Below, piece by piece: positions 24,547 through 32,936 of a stretch of DNA of 49,333 nucleotides. The stretch is from Psychromonas sp. SP041 (lineage in GTDB: Bacteria; Pseudomonadota; Gammaproteobacteria; Enterobacterales; Psychromonadaceae): the NCBI RefSeq assembly GCF_000470315.2, contig NZ_CBRF02000037.1, positions 1-49,333 on the forward strand. The letters run 5' to 3'. The notes under the pieces are model-generated. The model ran no database searches, was not told where the DNA came from, and worked only from the letters and a program-made list of their open reading frames with translations. Position 1 is the first letter of the stretch, and every line of letters begins with the position of its first letter. The position numbers and the translations under genes are program-made.

Positions 24547-24566
24547 TATCGGTCATTCTACCGATA
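24547..24566. promoter_or_regulatory. perfect inverted repeat in the thiB leader
   Basis: TATCGGT-cattct-ACCGATA, with 7-bp arms and a 6-bp spacer, overlaps the most distal possible thiB start and would lie in the leader if the GTG at 24514 is used. It could be an operator or an RNA hairpin; the regulator is unknown. Confidence 0.4.
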
Positions 24567-24938
24567 AGAATAGGGTAAATTTTATTAAAACTTCACAGGT
24601 GTGTATTGTGATAGATTACTTTTGCATGAGCAATCTAAAGATCTATTTAAGTCACTCTGAATTAACTGATAAAGTGTTTTTATTAGAATAAATCTGACCA
24701 GAAGGTAAAAGTAACACAATAGAAAGGCGCTCGAAGAATTTATAGATATTAATAAATAAGCTATCTCTAAACGACTAACCTATATTTAAGGGGTTTATTG
24801 TAAGCTTTGTTACAAGTTTATTGGTGGGCAATCATTGAGGAAAATAGTTAAAGGTCATAGATAAAGACAATAACTTAAGGCCATAACTTAAGGTATGAAT
24901 TTAAGGTAATAACTATAAGGTAATAAAAAAAGCAGTCG
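24567..24938. other. gap between thiB and sodX with 13-14-bp tandem repeats
   Basis: No gene. Between about 24870 and 24920 four degenerate units, roughly ATAACTTAAGG, recur with their GG ends at 24880, 24893, 24906 and 24920 (period 13, 13, 14). The rest is A+T-rich and must hold the thiB promoter; no clear terminator for the sod cluster is recognised. Confidence 0.5.
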
Positions 24939-25277
24939 CTAACTAGGTTTAGTATTGCTTTTGTTCTCATTAAATAAAGATCTCATTGGTTTGTGATTAG
25001 CGCAGATACAAAAGAGTACTTTACCTACTAATCGATGAGGCGCAATCCATCCCAACTCCTGTGGTTGCAGACTAGTTTCATTTTCACCACCAATCCAAAG
25101 TAATCCATTACAATCAATATTAAGAACTCTTTTAACAATGAATCGATATAAAGCATGATCAACAACAACGAGATCACCCACTTTTAATGAACGCTGCCAA
25201 TGGTTAATAAAAACAAAGTCTCCATGTTGTAAACGAGGAACCATACTTGTTCCTTGTACTTTAATCATGCTAAACAT
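24939..25277 (-). CDS. sodX: nickel-type superoxide dismutase maturation protease (S24/S26 fold)
   Basis: About 112 aa. A signal-peptidase-like fold with the catalytic Ser in VQGTSMVPRLQHGDFVF and the Lys in YRFIVKRVLNID, then a GGENETS loop. It would cleave the SodN propeptide just before the His that becomes the nickel-hook N-terminus. The ATG at 25277 has GGAG 5 bp upstream; the open frame extends 10 residues further (25307) without a better site. It lies 78 bp after sodN on the same strand. This pairing with sodN is the known arrangement for Ni-SOD. Confidence 0.85.
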   Translation of the reverse strand: MFSMIKVQGTSMVPRLQHGDFVFINHWQRSLKVGDLVVVDHALYRFIVKRVLNIDCNGLLWIGGENETSLQPQELGWIAPHRLVGKVLFCICANHKPMRSLFNENKSNTKPS

Positions 25278-25384
25278 AATAACTCCAGCGCACCTAAATA
25301 ATAGCAATTACATTACATAAGTAATAAGGGGTCTAAATAAAGTAAGAAGCCTGTAGCTCTCCATACTGTTAAACCCCTCTTAAT

Positions 25385-25888
25385 TTAGCCCTTTAAGTCA
25401 GGGTAAACCGTTTCCAACATTGGAGGATAAGGACAAGCAGCACTATAAGTAGCTACGCCTTTAGTTAACCAAAAAGCAGCTGCAAATTCATTGACTAAAC
25501 TGACTAGCTTCTCACCTTCTTCTCTATCAATACTTTGCTTACATTTTGATGCTTGTAGCATAATGCTATGAGTAAGTTGATGTGCATTAGGTAACTGTTC
25601 AAATTGTGGTGCTTTAAAATAGTCCCCCCAAATAATACGAACCGCTTCTTTTACTTCTGTACTAGCAGATTCTTTCTCATTCACTAAGCGAGCAACCTGC
25701 GCATAGTCTGCGACATTCAATGTGCCTTTATCTTCAACTTCTTTTATTAAGTCCATTAAACGAACACAACTTAACGCGGCAAGCTGTGCTGTTGATGGAT
25801 CATAAATTTTACATGGAATATCACAATGCGCTTGTGCTGTTTTAAAGTTAAGCATTTTATCAATATTTTTAATCAGGCTATGTAACAT
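25385..25888 (-). CDS. sodN: nickel superoxide dismutase
   Basis: 167 aa. It converts superoxide to H2O2 and O2 using nickel. A 20-residue propeptide (ending KTAQA) precedes the nickel hook HCDIPCKIYDP: after cleavage His1, Cys2, Cys6, Asp3 and Tyr9 (H21, C22, C26, D23, Y29 of the precursor) are all present. The remainder is the helical bundle of the SodN family, ending AACPYPPMLETVYPDLKG. The propeptide looks too weakly hydrophobic for Sec export, so it is probably cytosolic. AAGGAG precedes the ATG. Third gene of a four-gene unit behind a Fur box. Confidence 0.95.
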   Translation of the reverse strand: MLHSLIKNIDKMLNFKTAQAHCDIPCKIYDPSTAQLAALSCVRLMDLIKEVEDKGTLNVADYAQVARLVNEKESASTEVKEAVRIIWGDYFKAPQFEQLPNAHQLTHSIMLQASKCKQSIDREEGEKLVSLVNEFAAAFWLTKGVATYSAACPYPPMLETVYPDLKG

Positions 25889-25890
25889 GG

Positions 25891-26112
25891 TTATTCTCCT
25901 TTAGTAGAAATAGTAGAAACGTTTTTACGACGACGAATAACTTGCTTATAAACGAGTCCAGCGACAATCACTGAAGCAATAGCAGCAACAGTAAGGAGAT
26001 GAATAGAATTACTTGCCCAATGTGCATGGTCATGACCTGGGTGTGCTTGAGCCACTTGGCTGAAAGCCAACATTAAGCTTAAGATAATTGAATGATTAAA
26101 TATTTTTTTCAT
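25891..26112 (-). CDS. small His-rich exported membrane protein linked to Ni-SOD
   Basis: About 73 aa. A signal peptide (MKKIFNHSIILSLMLAFSQVAQA) would expose an N-terminus beginning HPGHDHAHW, five histidines and an aspartate within nine residues, followed by one membrane helix (about 38-58) and a basic KQVIRRRKN end. An exposed HPGHDH-type N-terminus is also found on nickel/cobalt permeases of the HupE/UreJ type, suggesting metal capture. The ATG at 26112 has AAGGAAG; the frame extends 10 residues further (26142). It ends 2 bp before sodN begins, so it is co-translated. A role in nickel supply is inferred only. Confidence 0.7.
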   Translation of the reverse strand: MKKIFNHSIILSLMLAFSQVAQAHPGHDHAHWASNSIHLLTVAAIASVIVAGLVYKQVIRRRKNVSTISTKGE

Positions 26113-26211
26113 ATTTTCTTCCTTGGTTTTAACGTAAAACACCTTCTTTGAAGGCAGTGATAAAAATGATTTATATTGTTTTAGAAGACATTTAACTAGA
26201 TGAATGGAGCA

Positions 26212-26661
26212 TTAATGACGTATTGCTTTTTTAGGAGCAGAAACAACATTTGAAAATATTGCCATTAAAGGGTTATTTTGCGCAGGTAATGCTGAGAAAT
26301 GACTTTGGCTAAACAGTTGCCACTCGCAACGAATACGAGTGAGAGTACGTATAATAATGCTGTATTGTTGGTCGCTTACATCCGACCGTGTCATCGCAAC
26401 TTGAAGAAAGTGAATTGCATTTTCATACTGGGCATCTGCTAATACAAACTCACCTAATACCGTATAAGATTCAGCAAGGTTTAAAAAACTCACGGTAGCG
26501 GCAGCAATCGTTGATTCCGCATCACGGTTAAAATCATCATCAAATGAAACTTCTAATAGCGATAATGCTTGTTTATTTAAATTAACAGCATCATCAAAAG
26601 CATGATTCGAATAAGCGTTAATCGCTTCTTTCGTTAAACATTCCCAATTGTGATTCAGCAT
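26212..26661 (-). CDS. TPR-like helical protein, first gene of the Ni-SOD cluster
   Basis: About 150 aa, all-helical, with tetratricopeptide-like spacing (AINAYSNHAFDDAVNLNKQALSLL; LNLAESYTVLGEFVLADAQYENAIHFL). No signal peptide and no enzyme motif. The start is uncertain: TTG 26682, ATG 26673 or ATG 26661. The last has GGGA six bases upstream and is used here. It lies first behind the Fur box at 26740-26754, 99 bp before the His-rich gene. Probably a scaffold or chaperone for the cluster; the function is not known. Confidence 0.6.
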   Translation of the reverse strand: MLNHNWECLTKEAINAYSNHAFDDAVNLNKQALSLLEVSFDDDFNRDAESTIAAATVSFLNLAESYTVLGEFVLADAQYENAIHFLQVAMTRSDVSDQQYSIIIRTLTRIRCEWQLFSQSHFSALPAQNNPLMAIFSNVVSAPKKAIRH

Positions 26662-26739
26662 AACTTTTCCCATTCCAACCAAACACCAAAAGTAATAGGA
26701 ATCATTATCATTTAATTAAAAAGATAAATCCACCCTATT

Positions 26740-26754
26740 TGATAATTATTATCA
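26740..26754 (-). promoter_or_regulatory. Fur box controlling the Ni-SOD cluster
   Basis: TGATAATTATTATCA is an exact match to the 7-1-7 Fur consensus TGATAATnATTATCA; the 19-bp GATAAT-array view also fits at 15 of 19 positions. A second, weaker ATCATTATCATT array lies at 26701-26712, nearer the gene. The position 80-95 bp upstream of the first gene implies repression by Fe-Fur and expression when iron is scarce. Confidence 0.8.
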
Positions 26755-26960
26755 TTAATTTTAATATGTAGCAGTTTTTTAAATCTTAGTAGATAGGTAA
26801 AGTATTAATAAATAATAACCAGATTAGAGGTGTTTTCTTAAAGGTCTGCAGTAATTATTTAAAGGTTAAGTCGTTAATTAACAGGTAGCTTCAGCATTCA
26901 AACTTATGAATAAAAAGAACCTCTATCATGAAATTCTTTCTATTTAAATTTGAAGATGGT

Positions 26961-27365
26961 TTATTTAGGAAATTTATCGAATGTTTTGGCGTTAATTGCT
27001 TTGTCATACCAAGTTGCTTTCTCTGAACAGAAAATATGACTATCTGGTTCTATATTAGGAGATCCATTTAAACTCCCCGCAGGGACAACCAACGCTTTCC
27101 CAGTACGCGAGATATATGGCACATTACTACCACAGTTATTACAAAAAGCACTAGAGATTGCACGACCAGGTACATCAAAGCGTTTTACTGAGTCTAAACC
27201 ACTTAACCATGTAATATTATTTGGTGTTGTAAATAAGTTAGACGCATGAGCTGATCCCGTGGCTTTTTGACATTGAATACAATGACAAAGGTGGAATTTT
27301 TTAAAGTCATCTTCACTTTCAAATGACACTTTTCCACATAAACAACTACCTGAGATTGTAGACAT
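26961..27365 (-). CDS. GFA/CENP-V (Mss4-like fold) zinc protein
   Basis: 134 aa. Zinc-binding pairs typical of the glutathione-dependent formaldehyde-activating enzyme family: GSCLCGKVSF (C8, C10), HLCHCIQCQKATGSAHASNLF and the later FCNNCGSNVPY. Family members include S-hydroxymethylglutathione synthase, but most are of unknown function and the activity should not be assumed. It is followed on the same strand by no close gene and preceded (30 bp) by the VOC gene, with which it may be co-transcribed. Confidence 0.85.
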   Translation of the reverse strand: MSTISGSCLCGKVSFESEDDFKKFHLCHCIQCQKATGSAHASNLFTTPNNITWLSGLDSVKRFDVPGRAISSAFCNNCGSNVPYISRTGKALVVPAGSLNGSPNIEPDSHIFCSEKATWYDKAINAKTFDKFPK

Positions 27366-27395
27366 ATTAGTAACCTTAAGTTTTATATTTAATAT

Positions 27396-27788
27396 TTATT
27401 GAACGTTAATTTGACGGTTGAAACTAGCTTCATCTCTAATACCTATACGGTTACCATCAGGATCGTAAATATTAATTGTAGAACCCCACTCACTTTCTAT
27501 CAATTCAGTGGGTATTCCGAAATGCTTCATTCTTTTCATTGCGGCATGAATATCCGCCACATTAAACCGTAATTTAGATGGGCAAGCTTTGATTGATTTT
27601 CCATTAGGCTCAGCAAAGCCCTCTGTTTCTATCATCAAATACCCAGAGCCAAATTCTACACAAGTCAGTTTAAAATCACCTTCGATTTTTGAAAACATAA
27701 CCTTAAGGTCTAAAACATCGCGATAGAAAGCAACACATTCATTATAATTTTCAACATTTAAAATAATGCCATAACGTTGAGTATCCAC
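27396..27788 (-). CDS. VOC-superfamily (glyoxalase/bleomycin-resistance fold) protein
   Basis: 130 aa. One vicinal-oxygen-chelate domain: YGIILNVENYNECVAFYRDVLDLKVMFSK, then GSGYLMIETEGF, LRFNVADIHAAMKRM and IYDPDGNRIGIRDE, the latter carrying the usual DPDGN(R)I metal-site segment. The substrate is unknown. It precedes the GFA-type gene by 30 bp; the pair may handle electrophiles or aldehydes, inferred only from family tendencies. Confidence 0.82.
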   Translation of the reverse strand: MDTQRYGIILNVENYNECVAFYRDVLDLKVMFSKIEGDFKLTCVEFGSGYLMIETEGFAEPNGKSIKACPSKLRFNVADIHAAMKRMKHFGIPTELIESEWGSTINIYDPDGNRIGIRDEASFNRQINVQ

Positions 27789-27886
27789 TTAACCCCTTAT
27801 TGTTGAAATGACATTAAACAATTGAGCTTGATGTTTTTATTGCCAATAAACAATAAAAACAAACAATATTAATGACAGGCTTTACA

Positions 27887-28354
27887 CTATTGATAAGTTC
27901 TACCTTGATGTTTTAACCAACCACCAACATGGTAACCATTAGGGTCGCTGTGTGTCCAATGAACCACACCACCACGATCATTCCATTCATATTCACCATA
28001 AAACTCAACTTGGTCACCTTGTGAAATTGAATTAATACGTGGTGCTAAATCTATATTATGTGCAATTAAAATAGTTTGCCCTGAGCCTAAACGCAAAATA
28101 AATTTCTGATGACGAGAGCCTTTATTGTCATCGTTTAATAACTTAATAACAGTGCCTGCTCCATTGACTTGAACATCGCTACGCCTATTTTGATAGGCTG
28201 TTTCAGCACTTTCATTAGTGGAACTAGCAGTAACGTTATTATCCGTGACTACCTTTAAACCTTTAACAGAGGCAGAAACATTGCTGTTATTAAATGACCA
28301 CTGATAGCATGCAATCACGATTCCAATAACAATAAAAGCTAATATCTTTTTCAT
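27887..28354 (-). CDS. DUF3465-type exported protein
   Basis: 155 aa. An N-terminal hydrophobic segment (4-18, MKKILAFIVIGIVIACYQW) anchors or exports it. From residue 65 it matches the DUF3465 pattern by eye: GSRHQKFILRLGSGQTILIAHNIDLAPRI (read in two parts), GDQVEFYGEYEWN and VVHWTHSDPNGYHVGGWLKHQGRTYQ. This is an OB-like small beta domain of unknown function. Monocistronic in appearance. Confidence 0.8.
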   Translation of the reverse strand: MKKILAFIVIGIVIACYQWSFNNSNVSASVKGLKVVTDNNVTASSTNESAETAYQNRRSDVQVNGAGTVIKLLNDDNKGSRHQKFILRLGSGQTILIAHNIDLAPRINSISQGDQVEFYGEYEWNDRGGVVHWTHSDPNGYHVGGWLKHQGRTYQ

Positions 28355-28437
28355 TTTAAACTCTCATTCTTTTTAAAAAACAGTTCATTAAAAATAGATC
28401 ATTAAAAACATCTTATGGTTAATCCACCAGCGAGAAA

Positions 28438-28800
28438 TTAAACTAACATTAACGCAATACAAGCTAATAAGGCAGGTAAGCCTTGCACTAAAAGAATAGA
28501 TTTTTTAACGGTAAACGCTCCGTATAAGGCAGCAACAATAACGCATAAGACAAAGAAGATTTGAATTTGACTGCCCATCACTGAGTCAGGGTGTAGTAAT
28601 CCCCAGAATAAACCTGTAGATAAAAAACCGTTATAAAGACCTTGGTTGGCAGCCATCACTTTAGTCGTTTCAATATCTTCTTTTTTAATACCAAATACTT
28701 TTTGTGTACGGGGTTTATCCCATAAAAACATCTCTAATATTAATATGTATAGATGCTCAACTGCGACTAAAGCGACCAATATGATTGATAAGGTTTCCAT
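28438..28800 (-). CDS. DUF1304-family membrane protein
   Basis: 120 aa, four hydrophobic helices (about 4-24, 54-70, 78-95, 102-119). Conserved N-terminal block ALVAVEHLYILILEMFLW followed by KVFGI and ANQGLYNGFLSTGLFWG identify the DUF1304 family of small inner-membrane proteins. No known activity. Shares no operon with neighbours. Confidence 0.8.
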   Translation of the reverse strand: METLSIILVALVAVEHLYILILEMFLWDKPRTQKVFGIKKEDIETTKVMAANQGLYNGFLSTGLFWGLLHPDSVMGSQIQIFFVLCVIVAALYGAFTVKKSILLVQGLPALLACIALMLV

Positions 28801-29128
28801 GGTGATATCCTGTCATAAGTTAATAGAACTTTAAAATAACAATTTAGCGTCTTTATGGTTTTACTACCGCTATTAATTAACCATCATTTTATTTTTTTAA
28901 ATTGAATAATCTGCACTCTCACGTTAAAGATAGGACAATTTATCCCTCTAAATGAAGATGATTATGGATAGTATCATCCATATTAATTGGATCTATTCAC
29001 TCTTTTTCTATTCGTTAACATAAAGCAAAATAAATATTCATTGAATGAGCAATACAACAAAAAGTGACTACAGCCCCTTTAACAGTCTCCATAAAAATAA
29101 AGTATTCTCGCCAAAAATAGGAATTAAA

Positions 29129-29761
29129 ATGATCGTACAAGTCGTTAAGTTTGATATAAAACCAACCCATATTGCATTATTTAAAGCATTGCTTGAAGAT
29201 GATAAACAAGGTTCAAAAAATGAAGCCGGTTTATTGGAAATGCGATTATATCAAGATAAGAATTTTCCTAATCTATTTTTTGCCTATGAACGATTCGATA
29301 ACCAAAGCGCAATAGACCATCACGCTACACAACAATATACAAAAGTGTTACTTGAAGCATTGCCAACAATCAGCAATAAAGCGCCAGAAATATTTTACTT
29401 AAATGCGACAACACCAGCGCCTCTTTTCGAAAAAAATCCTAAAACAGTTAATACTGAAGATGAATTATTTATTATGTTCTGTATTTTAAAAATAAACTCA
29501 GACTATAAAGCAGAGTTATTAACTCAGTTTAAAGAGCATATAACGCAAACTCGTCAACAAGAACAAGGCAACCTGCTCTTTGATTTATATACAGTAGAAA
29601 ACCAAGAAGATACGTTAGTAATATATGAACATTGGCGTAAAGAGTCTGACTTATGGGACATTCATTTTAGTCAGCCTTACGTAATAGAAACGGCTAAGTT
29701 AATGGAAAAAGCAGTGATAGGTGAGATTAAGCAATATATGAGTTTTGTAACTGAACTTTAA
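29129..29761 (+). CDS. protein with two ABM (antibiotic biosynthesis monooxygenase-like) domains
   Basis: 210 aa, two tandem ferredoxin-like ABM repeats: one from MIVQVVKFDIKP to about residue 88, one from LFIMFCILKINSDYKAELL to the end. Each has the pattern of a strand, a helix with E...G, L..D..(Y), Y.(R/H)W...H. Such dimer-like fusions are small cofactor-free oxygenases or quinone/heme-related enzymes; the substrate is unknown. The frame is open from ATG 29045, but ATG 29129 has AGGA at good spacing and begins the domain exactly, so it is chosen. Confidence 0.7.
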   Translation: MIVQVVKFDIKPTHIALFKALLEDDKQGSKNEAGLLEMRLYQDKNFPNLFFAYERFDNQSAIDHHATQQYTKVLLEALPTISNKAPEIFYLNATTPAPLFEKNPKTVNTEDELFIMFCILKINSDYKAELLTQFKEHITQTRQQEQGNLLFDLYTVENQEDTLVIYEHWRKESDLWDIHFSQPYVIETAKLMEKAVIGEIKQYMSFVTEL

Positions 29762-29909
29762 AATAATGTGAAATAACCAGAAATCCACTTTGGATAAGTC
29801 GACTAATGAGAAGCAGAGTGTTTAACTATCACCTGCTTCCCTAAAGTGAGTTTTCCACTTAACGACTTAAAGCTTAAGTGTAATAAAAAATAAACTTACT
29901 TTATAAAGA

Positions 29910-31229
29910 CTAACTACAGCTGCCTGTCGTTGTCCATGATGCGTCACTTCCTGGAATACTATTCGTATACCAGTTAGCAGTATAGGCATTACCACTGTAT
30001 TGCATCGAATCTCCAGATTCATTATGCGTGTACGATCCTTCTGAATAGTCTTTTTTAACCCAATCAGGGTAAGTATTGATACTAGAACAATTAACATTAA
30101 CAGTCGTCACTGTATCAATGCTATCAACTGTGTCGGTACTGTCTGCTACAGTGTCAATGTTATCTGCTGTATCTGTACTGTCTGTTGCATCAGTTGTTTC
30201 CCCATCAGTGTCAGTACTCTCTGTTGTTTCTGCACTGTCTGCTGAACGAGTACTACTGTCCCAACCTTGAACGATCTCTTTTACTTTGGTGCCAGAGTCA
30301 GTTAAAGAATCCCAGTCACCGCCTTCGGTAAAGGTTGATGCACCTTCATTTTTATCATTCAGAGCCCAATTAGCGTGGCTGATATTATTTGTTTGTAAGA
30401 ACGTCATCCAAGCATCAGTTTCTGATGTATTGACACCACCGTTGCCATCGGAATTTACCGTTCCCCATTCTGTCACAAATAAAGCAATACCATTATCTAA
30501 AGCCGTTTGTGCTTTATCTCGATATGACTCGCCGTGAGTACCTGCATAAAAATGTAACGTGTAAGCAATATTAGTACGATCGATAGGATCTTGAGAAGCC
30601 ACATCTACATCTTGAGACCATGTCGGGGTTCCGACGACAATCAAATTATCAGGATCTATTTCGCGAATTTTATCAATGACAGTTTCAGCATAAGGTTTAA
30701 TATCATCAGACCAAGAAACACTTAGCGGTTCATTGTAAATTTCATAAATAACATTATCGTAATCACCATACTTGGCAGCGACTTCCTCAAAGAAGGCGAT
30801 CGCGGTTGTTTGGTCTGTATGTGCATTATGGCTATGTAAATCAATAATAACGTACATGTCTTCTGCAATGGCAGCATTAACAACGGTATCAAGACGCTCC
30901 ATATTAGCGTCCCAATCATAATTCAAGCTACCGCTGTAATCGGAGCCATGCCCAATAGCGGCACGAATTATGTTGGCACCAAACTCTAACTTGGCACTAT
31001 TGACGATATCGGCAGTATAAAAATCTTCGCCTCCCCAACCAGTATTGCTCCAAAATAAGCTAAGACCAGCAAAGCTAGTATTTTCTCCCCCTGCTAACAC
31101 TTGGTTTCCAGTAACGCTTAATGGTTCAACGGCAGCGTTGGCCATTGTCGTCATTCCTAGTAACAAAGCTAAAGACAAGTAACTTTTCTTAAATACTCCT
31201 TTTGTTTGATTGTTTAAAACGTGATTCAT
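29910..31229 (-). CDS. secreted GH5 endoglucanase with CBM5/12-like tail (Cel5G-type)
   Basis: 439 aa. A signal peptide with long basic start ([18 protein letters not shown], cut near 32) is followed by a GH5 (subfamily 2-like) barrel: [36 protein letters not shown] with acid/base E167, and [10 protein letters not shown] with nucleophile E254. It is very close to the Pseudoalteromonas haloplanktis cold-active CelG type. A Ser/Thr/Asp-rich linker (about 330-376, repeated STDT/DSIDTV units) joins a C-terminal 60-residue carbohydrate-binding domain (YPDWVKKDY...NAYTANWYT...WTTTGSC) with a Cys pair (C381, C438). It cleaves beta-1,4-glucan. AAGGAAA precedes the ATG. Confidence 0.92.
   Translation of the reverse strand: MNHVLNNQTKGVFKKSYLSLALLLGMTTMANAAVEPLSVTGNQVLAGGENTSFAGLSLFWSNTGWGGEDFYTADIVNSAKLEFGANIIRAAIGHGSDYSGSLNYDWDANMERLDTVVNAAIAEDMYVIIDLHSHNAHTDQTTAIAFFEEVAAKYGDYDNVIYEIYNEPLSVSWSDDIKPYAETVIDKIREIDPDNLIVVGTPTWSQDVDVASQDPIDRTNIAYTLHFYAGTHGESYRDKAQTALDNGIALFVTEWGTVNSDGNGGVNTSETDAWMTFLQTNNISHANWALNDKNEGASTFTEGGDWDSLTDSGTKVKEIVQGWDSSTRSADSAETTESTDTDGETTDATDSTDTADNIDTVADSTDTVDSIDTVTTVNVNCSSINTYPDWVKKDYSEGSYTHNESGDSMQYSGNAYTANWYTNSIPGSDASWTTTGSCS
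30080..30240. repeat. repeat-encoded acidic linker of the cellulase
   Basis: Degenerate in-frame repeats (ACTGT(G/A)TC(G/A/T)-type units, coding STDT and DSIDTV motifs) encode the linker between the catalytic and binding domains. The tract could change length by slippage, as seen for related cold-active cellulases with long linkers. Confidence 0.65.
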
Positions 31230-31505
31230 AATATTTCCTTTAAATTAATTTATTACCCATTTTTAAAGCGAACTCATATAAGGTCGGTTTTCACCTTTTT
31301 TGACCAAAACCTCCTTACATTTGTCATCAATAGATATCGAAAACTCATCATTTAAAAGCACCTAATCAATAAAGTAATATGATAAGACTAATAAGAAAAA
31401 TTAAACTTTTAACAGCAAATTTCGCTTTGAATAGCTGCCTTTAAAATTCAGAGATAAAAGTAAAACTAAGGTTTAACAGCAACCAAAGTTTCTATATGGC
31501 TTTTC

Positions 31506-31528
31506 TGATGTGTAAAGTTCACACATCA
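31506..31528. promoter_or_regulatory. perfect 8-bp inverted repeat (possible operator)
   Basis: TGATGTGT-aaagttc-ACACATCA has 8-bp arms and a 7-bp spacer. It resembles a regulator site; a CRP reading gives half-sites one base too close (TGTGT-n5-TCACA), so the regulator is unknown. Confidence 0.45.
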
Positions 31529-31531
31529 AAA

Positions 31532-31550
31532 ATTGATAACAATTATCAAT
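31532..31550. promoter_or_regulatory. Fur-like palindrome
   Basis: ATTGATAACAATTATCAAT has 8-bp arms around CAA; its core TGATAACAATTATCA differs from the 7-1-7 Fur consensus at one base. It begins 3 bp after the previous palindrome. No iron gene is adjacent, so a Fur role is uncertain. Confidence 0.45.
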
Positions 31551-32082
31551 GCCACATAAAAGATTAAGTCTTTAAAGATCAAATAAAGTTCAATTGTAAT
31601 TTTTAGTGCAACATTTTATAAACAAAAAGAAGTAAAAATCATCTAAGGTGACAATTCACATATTAGAAAGCTAAAAATTTGACAGGATTAATATGCAGAT
31701 TTAAAAAAGTAAAAGAAAAAAGGAAGCAATCAGAAGAAGTATAACTAAGGGAACACTGTTTAAGTAAATGCTTATAAAAGCTGAATAAGTAAAATTGAAT
31801 ATAAATGACTTGTAGATAAGTTAAGCGATGTAATTTACAAAAAGTGAATGATATTTTTTCGGTTGAGAAATAACAAAAATAAATCTGATTTAATGATGAG
31901 ATTATTTATAGTGTATAAAAGGCCTTATAAAAATAATTTACAAAGCCAATTATTTAAAAACGTAGTAACGCTTTTATGCTCTTTATTGCCTACCTTCCAC
32001 AATAAAATAAGGTCGTCAGCCAAGTTAATCGTTACTATTTCAGCCATATCTAATGACTATCGATAGCCACGGTTTACTAAAA

Positions 32083-32718
32083 TTAGCTATTACCGCTTAT
32101 CGCCACTTTTACACCAAAACCAATTAAGACACTACCCACTACTTTCTCTATTTTTTGTTTATGAGTATTAAACTTTTTCACCAGTGCAGGGTGACTAAAG
32201 AATAGAGAAACGATACTAAACCAAACAACATGCGCTAAGCAGATAATTAACCCATATAACAATTGCACCCATACTGGGGTGGACGGATTGACCACTTGTG
32301 TAAATAAACTAAGGAAAAACAATGTTGTTTTAGGGTTTAACGCATTAGTAATAAAGCCCAACTTTACGGCACCAAAACGAGACAACTTAGGCTCGCTCGG
32401 TACGCCTTCTGCACTTAATTTACTTTTTGAAGTAAACGTTTTATAACCAATATAAATTAAGTAAGCCGCCCCCATATACTTAATCAATGAAAACAATACG
32501 ATTGATTTCGAGATAATAATTGCCAACCCCGCGATTGAATAAGCAACATGTATCCAAATAGCTAACCCAATGCCTAATGCTGAATACAATCCACTTTGTC
32601 TTCCGTGAAACATACTATTACGAGAGATCATAATGAAATCGACACCAGGACTGATCGCCATAAAAATAGCAATAACACTCACTGAGATCAGTTCAGGTAA
32701 ATAATTTAAAATATCCAT
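32083..32718 (-). CDS. LysE/RhtB-family amino-acid exporter
   Basis: 211 aa with about six membrane helices. The family N-terminal signature FMAISPGVDFIMISRNSMFHGRQSGLYSALGIG (two blocks) and the mid block KLGFITNALNPKTTLFFLSLF are clear. It exports neutral amino acids or homoserine-type compounds by proton exchange; the substrate cannot be read. AGGAC precedes the ATG. Single gene. Confidence 0.88.
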   Translation of the reverse strand: MDILNYLPELISVSVIAIFMAISPGVDFIMISRNSMFHGRQSGLYSALGIGLAIWIHVAYSIAGLAIIISKSIVLFSLIKYMGAAYLIYIGYKTFTSKSKLSAEGVPSEPKLSRFGAVKLGFITNALNPKTTLFFLSLFTQVVNPSTPVWVQLLYGLIICLAHVVWFSIVSLFFSHPALVKKFNTHKQKIEKVVGSVLIGFGVKVAISGNS

Positions 32719-32936
32719 TGTTAACGTCCTGTTTTTTGGATTGCTAGTAAGGTGACGGCAGTAAGGAAAAAGGCCTTATAAATTTCTAATACCTACATTC
32801 AATAAGTAAATGAAGACATTTAATTTGATTCGGTTTTTATATCTGTTTCTGATATTACATTATAAAACTAAATACAACGTACAAAGTTTCAGATAAATTA
32901 TGACAAAAGACATATCAATAAAAAGAAAGGATAAAA

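Larger units (their letters stand above)
31230..32082. other. 850-bp gene-poor region upstream of the cellulase
   Basis: A+T-rich; the only open frame (31848-32066, + strand) has no ribosome site and no recognisable content. It holds two adjacent palindromes (31506-31528 and 31532-31550) described separately. The cellulase promoter must lie here; the palindromes are about 280-320 bp from its start. Confidence 0.5.

Noticed and set aside
24557-24938. TPP riboswitch expected before thiB
   Set aside because: None of the conserved THI-box words were found on the minus strand by reading.
31506-31528. CRP site upstream of the cellulase
   Set aside because: The half-sites TGTGT and TCACA are 5 bp apart instead of 6, and the symmetry is better explained by the 8-bp arms of a different palindrome.
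31848-32066. 72-codon open frame upstream of the LysE-type gene
   Set aside because: No ribosome site, Lys/Asn/Phe-rich chance composition, no recognisable motif.
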